Positions 5,334-11,960 of a stretch of DNA of 11,973 nt are shown piece after piece (within the stretch, counting starts at the first letter, position 1; the number at the start of each line of letters is the position of its first letter). The notes under the pieces were generated by a model. The model was given only the letters and a program-made list of their open reading frames with translations, was not told the DNA's origin and made no database searches. The DNA is from DASXBA01 sp036406475 (GTDB lineage Bacteria; Actinomycetota; Thermoleophilia; Solirubrobacterales; Thermoleophilaceae): the NCBI GenBank assembly GCA_036406475.1, contig DASXBA010000070.1, positions 1-11,973 of the forward strand, given 5' to 3'. A program made the position numbers and the translations under genes.

Positions 5334-6731
5334 TCAGGACACCGGCGGCAGGCGATCCGCCCAGGGCCGTTCGGCCTCGATCTGGGCGGACAGCGACAGG
5401 AGCGTTCCCTCGGCGTTCGGGCGGCCCACGAGCTGCATGCCGATAGGGAGGCCGTCGTCGCTGGTGCCCGCCGGGATCGAGGCCGCGGGCTGGCCGGTGT
5501 GGTTCCAGGGGATGCAGAAGGGATAGGTGCTGCTCATCGAGAGGACGGTCCGCAGCGCCCCGAGGCCCTCCCAGCGGCCGGCCCGGACCGGCGGCCGGAC
5601 TGCGACCGGGGTGAGCAGCACGTCGTAGTCCTCGAAGATGCCGATCCGCTCGTAGTCCGCAGCGCTCCGCTCGACCGCCGTGCGCACGGCTGAGTCCGGG
5701 AAGAGCGACCCGAGCCGGACGAAGCCGCGGCTGCGCCGCTGGAGGCGCTCCGGCCGCGGGAGCGTCCTGCTCTCGGCCGCGATGCCGTTCAGGAAGCGCG
5801 CGGTGGCGGCGTTGCCCATCGTGCCGAAGCGGGGGTTCGCCCTCTCCACGCGGTGTCCGAGCGAGCGCAGCAGCTCGGCCGTGTCGTCCAGGACGCGCCG
5901 CACCTGGCGGTCGACGACTGCCGGGAGCAGCGGTCGCGCGGAGACCGCGATGCGGAGCTCGCCCGGCGGCCTCGACGCGGCCTCGACGTACGGGCTCTCG
6001 GGTGGGGGCGGGGTGTGGGCGTCGCCGTCGGCCGCGCCGGCGACCACGTCGAGCAGCAGCGCCGTGTCGCGGACGAAGCGCGTCTCGAAGCCGCAGACGC
6101 TCAGGCCGTGCCAGTGCTCGGCGTCGGGCATGAGGCTCACGCGACCGCGCTGCGGCTTGAGCCCGAAGACGCCGCAGTTGCAGGCGGGGATGCGGATCGA
6201 GCCGCCGCCATCGGAGGCCGTGGCCGCGGCCACCAGACCGGCCGCGACGGCCGCGGCGCTGCCGCCGCTCGAGCCGCCCGCGCTGCGATCGGTGTTCCAC
6301 GGGTTTCGGGTCACGCCGAACGCGGGCCCTTCCGTGTCCCCGATGATCGCCAGCTCCGGCACGTTGGTCTTGCCTACGATCACCGCCCCGGCGACGCGCA
6401 GCCGGCGAACGATCTCCGAGTCCTCCGCGGCCGGACCCCCGTGGGCGGCGGTGCCGTGCGCGGTGATCTCGCCGGCCACGTCCTGGTTGTCCTTGATCGC
6501 CATCGGCACGCCGAGGAGCGGGCGCTCCTCACCCGCGCCGCGGCGGGCGTCGGCCTGGTCCGCGTCCGCCAGGGCGCGCTCGGGCATCAGCAGCCGGAAG
6601 GCGTTCAGCTCGGGCTGGATCCGGGCGATCCGCTCGAGGTAGAGCTCCACCAGCTCACGCGAGCTGACCTCGCCCGAGCGGATCAGCTCCGCCTGCCGGG
6701 CGACGCCCGCGAATGCGAGCGACTCGTCCAT
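5334..6731 (-). CDS. Amidase-signature family amidohydrolase, 465 aa
   Basis: A Ser-cisSer-Lys hydrolase. The catalytic Lys is K80 in GVPMAIKDN, the cis-Ser is S154 in SAGGSSGGSAAAVAAG, and the nucleophile is S178 in DGGGSIRIPA. The 24-residue spacing between the two serines equals that in FAAH. Family members cleave linear amides; GatA of the Glu-tRNA amidotransferase is a relative. With no gatB or gatC nearby and a divergent C-terminal half (TYPFCIPWNHTGQPAASIP, then GLPIGMQLVGRP), a free-standing amidase is more likely than GatA. The substrate is unknown. The ATG at 6731 shares its A with the ispF stop (TGATG), and AGGAG (6740-6736) lies 4 nt upstream. It ends 1 nt before cysS. It occupies the place where Bacillus has gltX and cysE. 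Confidence 0.9.
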   Translation of the reverse strand: MDESLAFAGVARQAELIRSGEVSSRELVELYLERIARIQPELNAFRLLMPERALADADQADARRGAGEERPLLGVPMAIKDNQDVAGEITAHGTAAHGGPAAEDSEIVRRLRVAGAVIVGKTNVPELAIIGDTEGPAFGVTRNPWNTDRSAGGSSGGSAAAVAAGLVAAATASDGGGSIRIPACNCGVFGLKPQRGRVSLMPDAEHWHGLSVCGFETRFVRDTALLLDVVAGAADGDAHTPPPPESPYVEAASRPPGELRIAVSARPLLPAVVDRQVRRVLDDTAELLRSLGHRVERANPRFGTMGNAATARFLNGIAAESRTLPRPERLQRRSRGFVRLGSLFPDSAVRTAVERSAADYERIGIFEDYDVLLTPVAVRPPVRAGRWEGLGALRTVLSMSSTYPFCIPWNHTGQPAASIPAGTSDDGLPIGMQLVGRPNAEGTLLSLSAQIEAERPWADRLPPVS

Positions 6732-7216
6732 CAGTCTCCTCTCTCCACGGTGGAGACGGCCAGTGCCGCCACCCCCTCGCCTCGGCCGACGAAGCCCATG
6801 CCCTCGCCGGTCGAGAACTTGACGTTCACCTCCAGCGGGGCGAGCCCCACCGCCTCGGCGAGCCGCGCGCGCATCTCGTCGCGGTGCGGCCCGAGCTTGG
6901 GCGCCTCGCAGACCACGGTGGCGTCCATGTGCCGGATCGTCCAGCCGTGCTCGTCCAGGAAGCCGGCCACCTCGCGCAGCAGCTCGATGCTGTCCGCGTC
7001 GCGCCAGCGCTCGTCCGTGTCGGGGTAGTGCTGGCCGATGTCGCCGAGCCCCGCCGCCCCGAGCAGGGCGTCGATCAGGGCGTGGGCGAGCACGTCGGCA
7101 TCGGAGTGGCCGGCAAGGCCTCGCTCAGACTCCGGTATCTCGACGCCGCCGAGCACCAGCCGGCGGCCCTCCTCGAGCCGGTGGGAGTCCCAGCCGATCC
7201 CGGCACGCGTGCTCAT
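6731..7216 (-). CDS. ispF: 2-C-methyl-D-erythritol 2,4-cyclodiphosphate synthase, 161 aa
   Basis: Fifth enzyme of the MEP isoprenoid pathway, converting CDP-ME 2-phosphate to ME-cPP and CMP; a homotrimer in the family. Metal ligands are D10 and H12 in GIGWDSHRLEEG and H45 in DADVLAHAL; H37 in LAGHSDAD is the substrate-binding His. Further family markers are GDIGQHYPDTD, ADSIELLREV and KFSTGEGMGFVGRGEGVA. The usual KATTTE is replaced by KFSTGE, a small change in the CDP-binding strand. The ATG at 7216 is preferred over the longer in-frame start at 7288, because homologues begin just before GIGWD and GGAG (7228-7225) lies 8 nt upstream. It overlaps the preceding PHP gene by four bases (ATGA) and the amidase by one. 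Confidence 0.96.
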   Translation of the reverse strand: MSTRAGIGWDSHRLEEGRRLVLGGVEIPESERGLAGHSDADVLAHALIDALLGAAGLGDIGQHYPDTDERWRDADSIELLREVAGFLDEHGWTIRHMDATVVCEAPKLGPHRDEMRARLAEAVGLAPLEVNVKFSTGEGMGFVGRGEGVAALAVSTVERGD

Positions 7217-8052
7217 CCCAGCTTCTCCATGCGCCGCGATCGGCGATCGAAGACCGCGATCTCCTCCACTCCGATGTCGGCCAGCCACTCCACCGCGCGC
7301 TCATATTCCCAGCCGAGGTGCTCCGCGGTGTGCGCGTCGCTCGACAGCGCCACCGGCCGCCCGACCTCGAGACAGAGCTCGAGGAAGCCCCGCGCGGGGT
7401 AGATCTCGCCGACCGGCTTGCGCAATCCCGCGGTCGAGACCTCGATCGCCACGTCCGATTGCTCGATTCCCTCCATCGCGCGCTCGTAGAAGCGGCGCAG
7501 ATCGCCGCCGGGGAGCGGTGCGGCGTGGCCCCAGATCTTCACGTAGTCCGGGTGAGAGAGGATGTCGAACAGCCCGCTGCGGGCGGCCTCGCCCAGCGTC
7601 TCGAAATAGCGCGCCCAGACCTCCTCGGGGTCGTTCGAGCGCCAGATGTCGAACTCCGCCCACTGGCCCTCCTTGAGGTCGAGGGCCTCGTCGCGGAGGA
7701 AGTGGAGCGAGCCGAGCACGTAGTCCCAGTCGCGGCCGCCGAGCAGCTCCGCGGTTTCCTCCTCCTTGCCCGGTAGATAGTCCGCCTCGATCCCCAGCTT
7801 GAGGTCGGTCTCCGCGCGGACGAACTCGCAGTAGGCGTCGATGTCGTCCTCCGCCCAGTGGCGATACCACGGGTGCTGCCACACCTCGAGGGCCTGGACG
7901 AAGCGGTGGATGTGCTCCGCCACGCCGAGCTCGGCGATGCCGCGCCCGGAAGCCGCCTCGCGGTAGCTCTCCGCGTTCGCCCGGGTGAAATAGCGCTCGG
8001 CGGTCGTCCCGTCCTCGTCCGGGCGGAGGTGGACGTGGTAGTCCGTGAGCAT
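7213..8052 (-). CDS. PHP-family phosphoesterase, histidinol-phosphatase (HisJ/HisK)-like, 279 aa
   Basis: A polymerase-and-histidinol-phosphatase domain protein. The metal-binding signature is intact: DYHVHL (H6, H8), AEHIH (H47), GIEADYLPG (E89), LGSLHFL, ILSHPDYVKIWG, and SSDAHTAEHLG near the C-terminus. The length and the LGSLHFL and HPD patterns resemble histidinol phosphatase HisJ (final phosphatase of histidine synthesis, EC 3.1.3.15). Family membership does not prove the substrate; other PHP phosphoesterases look alike. The ATG at 8052 shares a base with the ispD stop (TGATG), which argues against the longer frame from 8268. The 3' end overlaps ispF by ATGA. It sits between two MEP-pathway genes with no other his gene in view. 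Confidence 0.88.
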   Translation of the reverse strand: MLTDYHVHLRPDEDGTTAERYFTRANAESYREAASGRGIAELGVAEHIHRFVQALEVWQHPWYRHWAEDDIDAYCEFVRAETDLKLGIEADYLPGKEEETAELLGGRDWDYVLGSLHFLRDEALDLKEGQWAEFDIWRSNDPEEVWARYFETLGEAARSGLFDILSHPDYVKIWGHAAPLPGGDLRRFYERAMEGIEQSDVAIEVSTAGLRKPVGEIYPARGFLELCLEVGRPVALSSDAHTAEHLGWEYERAVEWLADIGVEEIAVFDRRSRRMEKLG

Positions 8053-8699
8053 CAGGCCCGGTCGGCGAGGAGCGCCGCGGCCACGCGCAGGTCCGACTCG
8101 GTGGTGACCTTCATGTTCTGCGGCGGCGCCTCCACCACGTGCACCGTGCCGCCGATCTCCTCCACGAGCGAGGCGTCGTCGGTGGCGGCGGCGAGAGCGG
8201 TCGGATCCCGGTCGAGCGCCTGCCGGAGCACGTCGGCGCGGAAGACCTGGGGGGTCTGGATCCGCCACAACGAGGATCTGTCGAGCGTATGCATGACCCG
8301 CCCGTCCGGAGCGGCCTCCTTGACCGTGTCGGTCATGGGAGCGGCCGCGATGGCTCCGTCCACACCCGGCCCGAGCGCATCGATGCAGCGCCGGACGAGA
8401 TCGGGCGTGACCAAAGGCCGTGCCGCGTCGTGAACCACATAGACCGTCGCCTCGGGCTCGGCCAGCACCGCATTGCGAACAGAGGCCGAACGAGAATCTC
8501 CCCCAGCCACTAGCGACCAGCGACTAGCGACTTCGTGATCCGGCGGCGCCGCGACAACCACGCGCTCACAACCCTCGGACAACGCCTCGAAGCTCCACTC
8601 CACCATCGGCCGGCCGGCCAGAACGACGAACGCCTTGGGCCGATCGGCTCCAAGGCGTTCGCCGCTGCCGCCGGCGGCAATGATGCCGACGACGGACAT
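8052..8699 (-). CDS. ispD: 2-C-methyl-D-erythritol 4-phosphate cytidylyltransferase, 215 aa
   Basis: Third enzyme of the MEP pathway, joining MEP and CTP to give CDP-ME. The nucleotide-binding loop is IIAAGGSGERLGADRPKAF (R15, K22). Other hallmarks are GGDSRSASVRNAV, VHDAARPLVTPDLV, TDTVKEA, LWRIQTPQVF, DDASLVEEIGG and the late Lys in QNMKVTTESDL. Length is normal but at the short end. The ATG at 8699 lies 8 nt after the carD stop with no clear Shine-Dalgarno, so translation probably depends on readthrough from carD. carD followed by ispD is also the mycobacterial order. Confidence 0.96.
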   Translation of the reverse strand: MSVVGIIAAGGSGERLGADRPKAFVVLAGRPMVEWSFEALSEGCERVVVAAPPDHEVASRWSLVAGGDSRSASVRNAVLAEPEATVYVVHDAARPLVTPDLVRRCIDALGPGVDGAIAAAPMTDTVKEAAPDGRVMHTLDRSSLWRIQTPQVFRADVLRQALDRDPTALAAATDDASLVEEIGGTVHVVEAPPQNMKVTTESDLRVAAALLADRA

Positions 8700-8707
8700 C
8701 AGTTCGG

Positions 8708-9277
8708 CTAGGCGGTCGCTGCCGCTGCTCCGTTGCGGCTCTCGTGTGCGTCCGAGATGAGCTCTTCGAGATGGCCCTCGGCCTCGTCCTCCTCCATCTC
8801 GAGCGCGTACATCAGCTCGGAGGCGAGGATCTTCTTGGCCCGGGTGTACATCTGCTTCTCCCCGGTGGAGAGGCCCTTCTCGGTCTCCCGGATCGCGAGG
8901 TTGCGGACCACCTCGGCCAGCTCGTACACGTCACCGGTCTTGATCTTCTCGCGGTTGTGCTTGAAGCGCCGGTTCCAGTTCTTCGGCATCTGGCTGACGT
9001 CGTCGCGGAGGACCGAGAGCACCTTCGCCACTGCTTCCTCCCCGATCACGCGCCGCAGCCCGGCCCGGTCTGCGTTCTCGCACGGAACCATGACCGTCAT
9101 GTCGTTGTGGAGGATCTTGATCGTGAGGTACTCGCGCCTCTCGCCGAGGATCTCCTTCTTTTCCTTCTTCAGGACCTTGCCCGCCCCGTGGTGGGGGTAG
9201 ACCACGTGATCGCCCACCTTGTAGACGGTGGGCTCGCGGTCAATATCGAGGTCCATCTCCGTGTCTGGCTCCATCAC
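8708..9277 (-). CDS. carD: CarD/CdnL-family RNA polymerase-binding transcription regulator, 189 aa
   Basis: An essential-type global regulator that in mycobacteria binds the RNA polymerase beta subunit and stabilises the open promoter complex. The N-terminal Tudor-like interaction domain starts at about residue 18 (VYKVGDHVVYPHHGAGKV) and includes EYLTIKILHNDMTVMVPCEN. The helical DNA-binding domain contains QMPKNWNRRFKHNREKIKTG, with the conserved Trp that wedges the promoter upstream fork, plus LAEVVRNLAIRE and GLSTGEKQMYTRAKKIL. An acidic leader of about 17 residues is longer than in mycobacterial CarD, which starts almost at the KVGD. The start is uncertain: GTG at 9277 or ATG at 9274 lack a correctly spaced ribosome binding site, while an in-frame ATT at 9289 has AGGAGG 7-8 nt upstream. 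It lies 63 bp downstream of disA. Confidence 0.94.
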   Translation of the reverse strand: MMEPDTEMDLDIDREPTVYKVGDHVVYPHHGAGKVLKKEKKEILGERREYLTIKILHNDMTVMVPCENADRAGLRRVIGEEAVAKVLSVLRDDVSQMPKNWNRRFKHNREKIKTGDVYELAEVVRNLAIRETEKGLSTGEKQMYTRAKKILASELMYALEMEEDEAEGHLEELISDAHESRNGAAAATA

Positions 9278-9296
9278 CGTGTCGCTAATGGGTGTT

Positions 9297-9303
9297 CCCT
9301 CCT
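9297..9303 (-). promoter_or_regulatory. Shine-Dalgarno of carD, placed for an ATT start
   Basis: AGGAGGG (9303-9297) lies 19 nt from the GTG start, too far for normal use, but 7 nt from an in-frame ATT at 9289-9287. No ATG, GTG or TTG in any frame lies at usable distance. Confidence 0.55.
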
Positions 9304-9340
9304 AGAGATTCGTCAGCGGCGCGGGACGCCGGCTTGCTGA

Positions 9341-10450
9341 TCAGGTTTGCAGATAACGATCCACGAGGTTGATCTCCTGTAGACGCCGAAGGCCCTCGCG
9401 GATGTCCTTCGCGCGCATGTCGCCGACCCCGTCCACGGACTCCAGCTCCGGGTCGGTGGCGGCGAGGATCTCGTCCAGTCCCTTGAACTCGTCGACGATG
9501 CTCTGGACCACCAGCCTGGGCAGGCGCGGGATGCGCCCCAGGATCCGGTAGCCCCGCGGCGAGACGGGGTGGTCGAGGGTGTTGAGCTTGCGGTCGTAGC
9601 CGAGCAGCTCGGCGAGCCGACCGAAGTCCAGAAGGTCCTGATGCGGCAGGCGGGCCAGGGAGTCGAGGACCATCGCGAAGTTCTCCTCCGACGGCTCCAC
9701 GATGTAGTCCCGGACGAGCGCCGACTTGTCGGCGGCCACGCCCACCATGGTCTCCTCCAGCTGCATCTCGATCAGGCGCCCCTCGGCGCCCAGCTCGACG
9801 ATGTAGCGCTCGATCTCTACCGCCATGCGCGTGACGAGCTCGGAGCGCTGGAGCACCGTGAGCACGTCGTGCAGGGTCACGCCGCCCTCGAACTCGAGAG
9901 CGGTGAGACGGGTCGAGACCTGGTCCAGCCGCGAGCGGTACTTGTCGAGGGTGGCCAGCGCCTGGTTGGCCTTGGCCAGCACCACCGGGATGTCCTCGAG
10001 GATGTACTTGGCACCGTCGAGGTAGAGGCTGACGATGCCCCGGCTTTGCGCGATGGCGATCACGAGCGCGTCGGTCTGCTTCGAGACGCGCTCCGCCGTG
10101 CGGTGCCGGGTGCCGGTCTCGAGCGACAGGATCGTCGGGTCCGGCATCAGCTGGACGTTGGCCCAGAGGATCTTGGTGCCGTTGGCGCTGAGCAGCAGGG
10201 CCCCGTCCATCTTCGCGAGCTGGTAGAGCATCGGCGGGGTGTAGTCGACGTCGAGCTTCACTCCGCCCGACAGGAGGAAGCTCAGCTCCTCCGACTCGCC
10301 GATGCAGATCAGGGCGCCCGTTTGGGCCTGGACGATGTTGTCGAGGCCCTCGCGGATGGCCGTCCCGGGGGCGACCATCTCCAATGCCCGGACCAGCCGG
10401 GGTTCCTGCCGAGCTTCGAGCTCTGCGACGTCATCCCCGGCGTACGGCAT
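9341..10450 (-). CDS. disA: DNA integrity scanning protein DisA, diadenylate cyclase, 369 aa
   Basis: Makes cyclic di-AMP from two ATP; in Bacillus the octamer scans DNA and its synthesis falls at branched structures. The DAC domain has the DGA motif in LAKMDGALLLS (D82-A84) and the RHR motif in LETGTRHRTAER (R115-R117), with LVIAIAQSRGIVSLY after it. A long helical linker (LAKANQALATLDKYRSRLD onward) leads to the C-terminal helix-hairpin-helix DNA-binding domain (IPRLPRLVVQSIVDEF and LESVDGVGDMRAKDIREGLR). Length matches the family. I use the ATG at 10450 because a TACAAT element ends 8 nt before it; the in-frame GTG at 10456 is only 2 nt from that element but remains possible. It lies directly after radA, whose product inhibits DisA in B. 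subtilis, and ahead of carD. Confidence 0.97.
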   Translation of the reverse strand: MPYAGDDVAELEARQEPRLVRALEMVAPGTAIREGLDNIVQAQTGALICIGESEELSFLLSGGVKLDVDYTPPMLYQLAKMDGALLLSANGTKILWANVQLMPDPTILSLETGTRHRTAERVSKQTDALVIAIAQSRGIVSLYLDGAKYILEDIPVVLAKANQALATLDKYRSRLDQVSTRLTALEFEGGVTLHDVLTVLQRSELVTRMAVEIERYIVELGAEGRLIEMQLEETMVGVAADKSALVRDYIVEPSEENFAMVLDSLARLPHQDLLDFGRLAELLGYDRKLNTLDHPVSPRGYRILGRIPRLPRLVVQSIVDEFKGLDEILAATDPELESVDGVGDMRAKDIREGLRRLQEINLVDRYLQT

Positions 10451-10458
10451 CGCCACCG

Positions 10459-10464
10459 ATTGTA
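10459..10464 (-). promoter_or_regulatory. Candidate -10 element of disA
   Basis: TACAAT (five of six consensus matches) on the minus strand ends 8 nt before the ATG at 10450. Transcription would start about 1-2 nt upstream of that ATG, giving a leaderless or nearly leaderless mRNA. No -35 hexamer is recognisable 16-18 bp upstream. Confidence 0.4.
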
Positions 10465-10489
10465 CGCGAAAGGTCCCGTAAATGCGCCG

Positions 10490-10517
10490 TTTTAGGCTCT
10501 AGGAAGCGATTTTTAGG
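10490..10517. repeat. Direct repeat TTTTAGG x2 in the radA-disA spacer
   Basis: TTTTAGG occurs at 10490-10496 and 10511-10517, offset by 21 bp, about two helical turns. These AT-rich tracts stand out in GC-rich surroundings. They could be a regulator site or an UP-like element for disA, or chance. Confidence 0.4.
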
Positions 10518-11852
10518 TCACGCGGCGCGCGCCCGCGAACCGCGCAAACCCGCCGCCAGAGCGGCTCTCAGGCCATCGGCGGAGCCCGGGTGCAAGACGT
10601 CGGACAGGCCGAACTTGCGAGCCTCCGCGAGCCGCCGGTCGGGGTGGGCGACGTGCCGGACCTCGCCCGTGAGGCCGAGCTCGCCGAAGGCCGCCAGCGG
10701 CGCCCCCGCCGGCTCCACGCCGCGGGCCGCCGAGGCGATGGCCAGGGCCACGGCGAGGTCTGCCCCCGGCTCGTCGACCCGCACCCCGCCGGCTACGGAG
10801 ACGAAGACGTCGCTCGAGCCGAGCGAGACTCCCCCATGCCGGGTGAGCACCGCGAGCACCAGCGCCAGCCGGTTGCGGTCGACGCCGTTGGCCACCCGCC
10901 GCGGCGGGACGAGCTCCGTGGGCGCGACCAGCGCCTGGACCTCGACCAAGAGCGGCCGCGAGCCCTCCATGGCGCAGAGCACGACCGAGCCGGGGCCGCG
11001 GGTGGCCTCCGAGACGAACCGCCGCGAGGCGTCCTCGACCTCCGCGAGTCCCTCCTCCCGCATCTCGAACACCCCGGTCTCGTTGGTGGAGCCGAAGCGG
11101 TTCTTCAGGGCGCGGAGGGTGCGGTAGGTGCGCTCGCGCTCACCCTCGAAGCTCAGCACGCAGTCGACCAGGTGCTCGAGTACCCGCGGGCCGGCGAGCG
11201 ACCCCTCCTTGGTCACGTGGCCCACGAGCACGATCGCGATGCCGCGCGCCTTGGCCAGGCGCATCAGCCGGCCGGCGACCTCGCGGACCTGGCCGACCGA
11301 CCCGGGCGAGCCGCTCAGGGCGGGGTCGTAGAGGACCTGGACGGAGTCGACCACGCACACCTCCGGCCGCTCCGCCTCGATCGTGGCGATCACGCTGTCC
11401 GCGTCCGTCTCAGCCACCACGGGCACCTTCAGGGCAGCCGCTCCCAGCCGCTCCGCGCGCAGCCGCACCTGGGCGGCCGACTCCTCGCCGGAGACGTAGA
11501 GCACCCTTCGGCCGGCGGCGGCCAGGTTGCCGAGCGCGGTGCTGGTGATGGTGGATTTGCCGATCCCGGGCGAGCCGCCGATCAAGACGAGCGAGCCGGG
11601 GACGAGCCCGCCGCCCAGCACGCGGTCGAGCTCGCCGATGGCGGTCGTGAGGCGCTCCACGGCCGGCGCCTGCACGTCCTGAAGCGGAACGGGCCTCAGC
11701 GCCTTGCCGGCCCTCCGCGTGGGGCCCGACGCCGCGGCCCGTGCCTCCTCGACGATCGTGTTCCACTCGCCGCAGCCAGGGCAGCGGCCGTGCCACTTGG
11801 GCGTCTCCTGGCCGCAGGCGGAGCAGGCGAACACGGTCGCGGAACGAGCCAT
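10518..11852 (-). CDS. radA: DNA repair/branch-migration ATPase RadA (Sms), 444 aa
   Basis: A RecA-related hexameric helicase that drives branch migration in recombination; in Bacillus it also represses DisA. An N-terminal zinc finger has C10, C13, C24 and C27 (CSACGQETPKWHGRCPGC). The Walker A is GGSPGIGKST at 92-101 and the Walker B ends in VCVVDSVQ (D169). The RadA-specific KNRFG motif is at 250-254. The C-terminal third is the Lon-like fold (VSVAGGVRVDEPGADLAVALA). Length is typical. The ATG at 11852 has no Shine-Dalgarno; a TANNNT hexamer (TAGCCT) ends 6 nt upstream, compatible with a leaderless mRNA. It appears to be the first gene of the block, with disA 67 bp downstream of its stop. 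Confidence 0.97.
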   Translation of the reverse strand: MARSATVFACSACGQETPKWHGRCPGCGEWNTIVEEARAAASGPTRRAGKALRPVPLQDVQAPAVERLTTAIGELDRVLGGGLVPGSLVLIGGSPGIGKSTITSTALGNLAAAGRRVLYVSGEESAAQVRLRAERLGAAALKVPVVAETDADSVIATIEAERPEVCVVDSVQVLYDPALSGSPGSVGQVREVAGRLMRLAKARGIAIVLVGHVTKEGSLAGPRVLEHLVDCVLSFEGERERTYRTLRALKNRFGSTNETGVFEMREEGLAEVEDASRRFVSEATRGPGSVVLCAMEGSRPLLVEVQALVAPTELVPPRRVANGVDRNRLALVLAVLTRHGGVSLGSSDVFVSVAGGVRVDEPGADLAVALAIASAARGVEPAGAPLAAFGELGLTGEVRHVAHPDRRLAEARKFGLSDVLHPGSADGLRAALAAGLRGSRARAA

Positions 11853-11858
11853 CCACCG

Positions 11859-11864
11859 AGGCTA
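11859..11864 (-). promoter_or_regulatory. Candidate -10 element of radA
   Basis: TAGCCT ends six nucleotides before the radA ATG, fitting the TANNNT spacing of leaderless actinobacterial genes. It matches the consensus only at the T-A-T core positions, and no -35 is visible, so support is weak. Confidence 0.28.
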
Positions 11865-11893
11865 AGCGCCGGGGTGGACGGTCTCGCCCCCGG

Positions 11894-11930
11894 GCCTGAA
11901 AGAAAGGGGACGGGGCCTTTTTTTTCAGGC
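11894..11930. repeat. REP-like imperfect palindrome
   Basis: The left arm CCTGAAAGAAAGG (11895-11907) pairs with the right arm at 11916-11929, CC followed by eight T and CAGG. There is one G-T wobble and one bulged base, and an extra G-C pair closes at 11894/11930. The loop is GGACGGGG. The A- and T-rich arms with a GGGGACGGGGCC core contrast sharply with the surroundings. They resemble the GGGGAC-containing REP repeats mobilised by RAYT (Y1-type) transposases in other phyla. It is not a clean terminator: the T run is inside the stem. Confidence 0.6.
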
Positions 11931-11960
11931 GGGCGGTGGCCGCTCCGGGCTCGTGCTCGG

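Noticed and set aside
4436..5446. 336-codon plus-strand frame opposite cysS
   Set aside because: Antisense shadow of cysS with repetitive V/D/L/G/R composition and no recognisable motif.
5853..7028. 391-codon plus-strand frame opposite the amidase and ispF
   Set aside because: It lies opposite two genes with intact catalytic motifs, has biased composition and no domain.
7217..7288. Longer ispF start at 7288
   Set aside because: The extra 24 residues lie within the end of the PHP gene, are Arg/Gly-rich and absent from the family; the ATG at 7216 has a Shine-Dalgarno and the ATGA overlap.
8053..8268. Longer PHP-gene start at 8268
   Set aside because: The extension lies inside ispD and reads as Arg/Gly-rich noise; the family starts just before DYHVHL at the ATG at 8052.
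11894..11930. The right-edge palindrome as an intrinsic terminator
   Set aside because: The T run forms part of the stem and does not follow it on either strand, so it does not have terminator layout.
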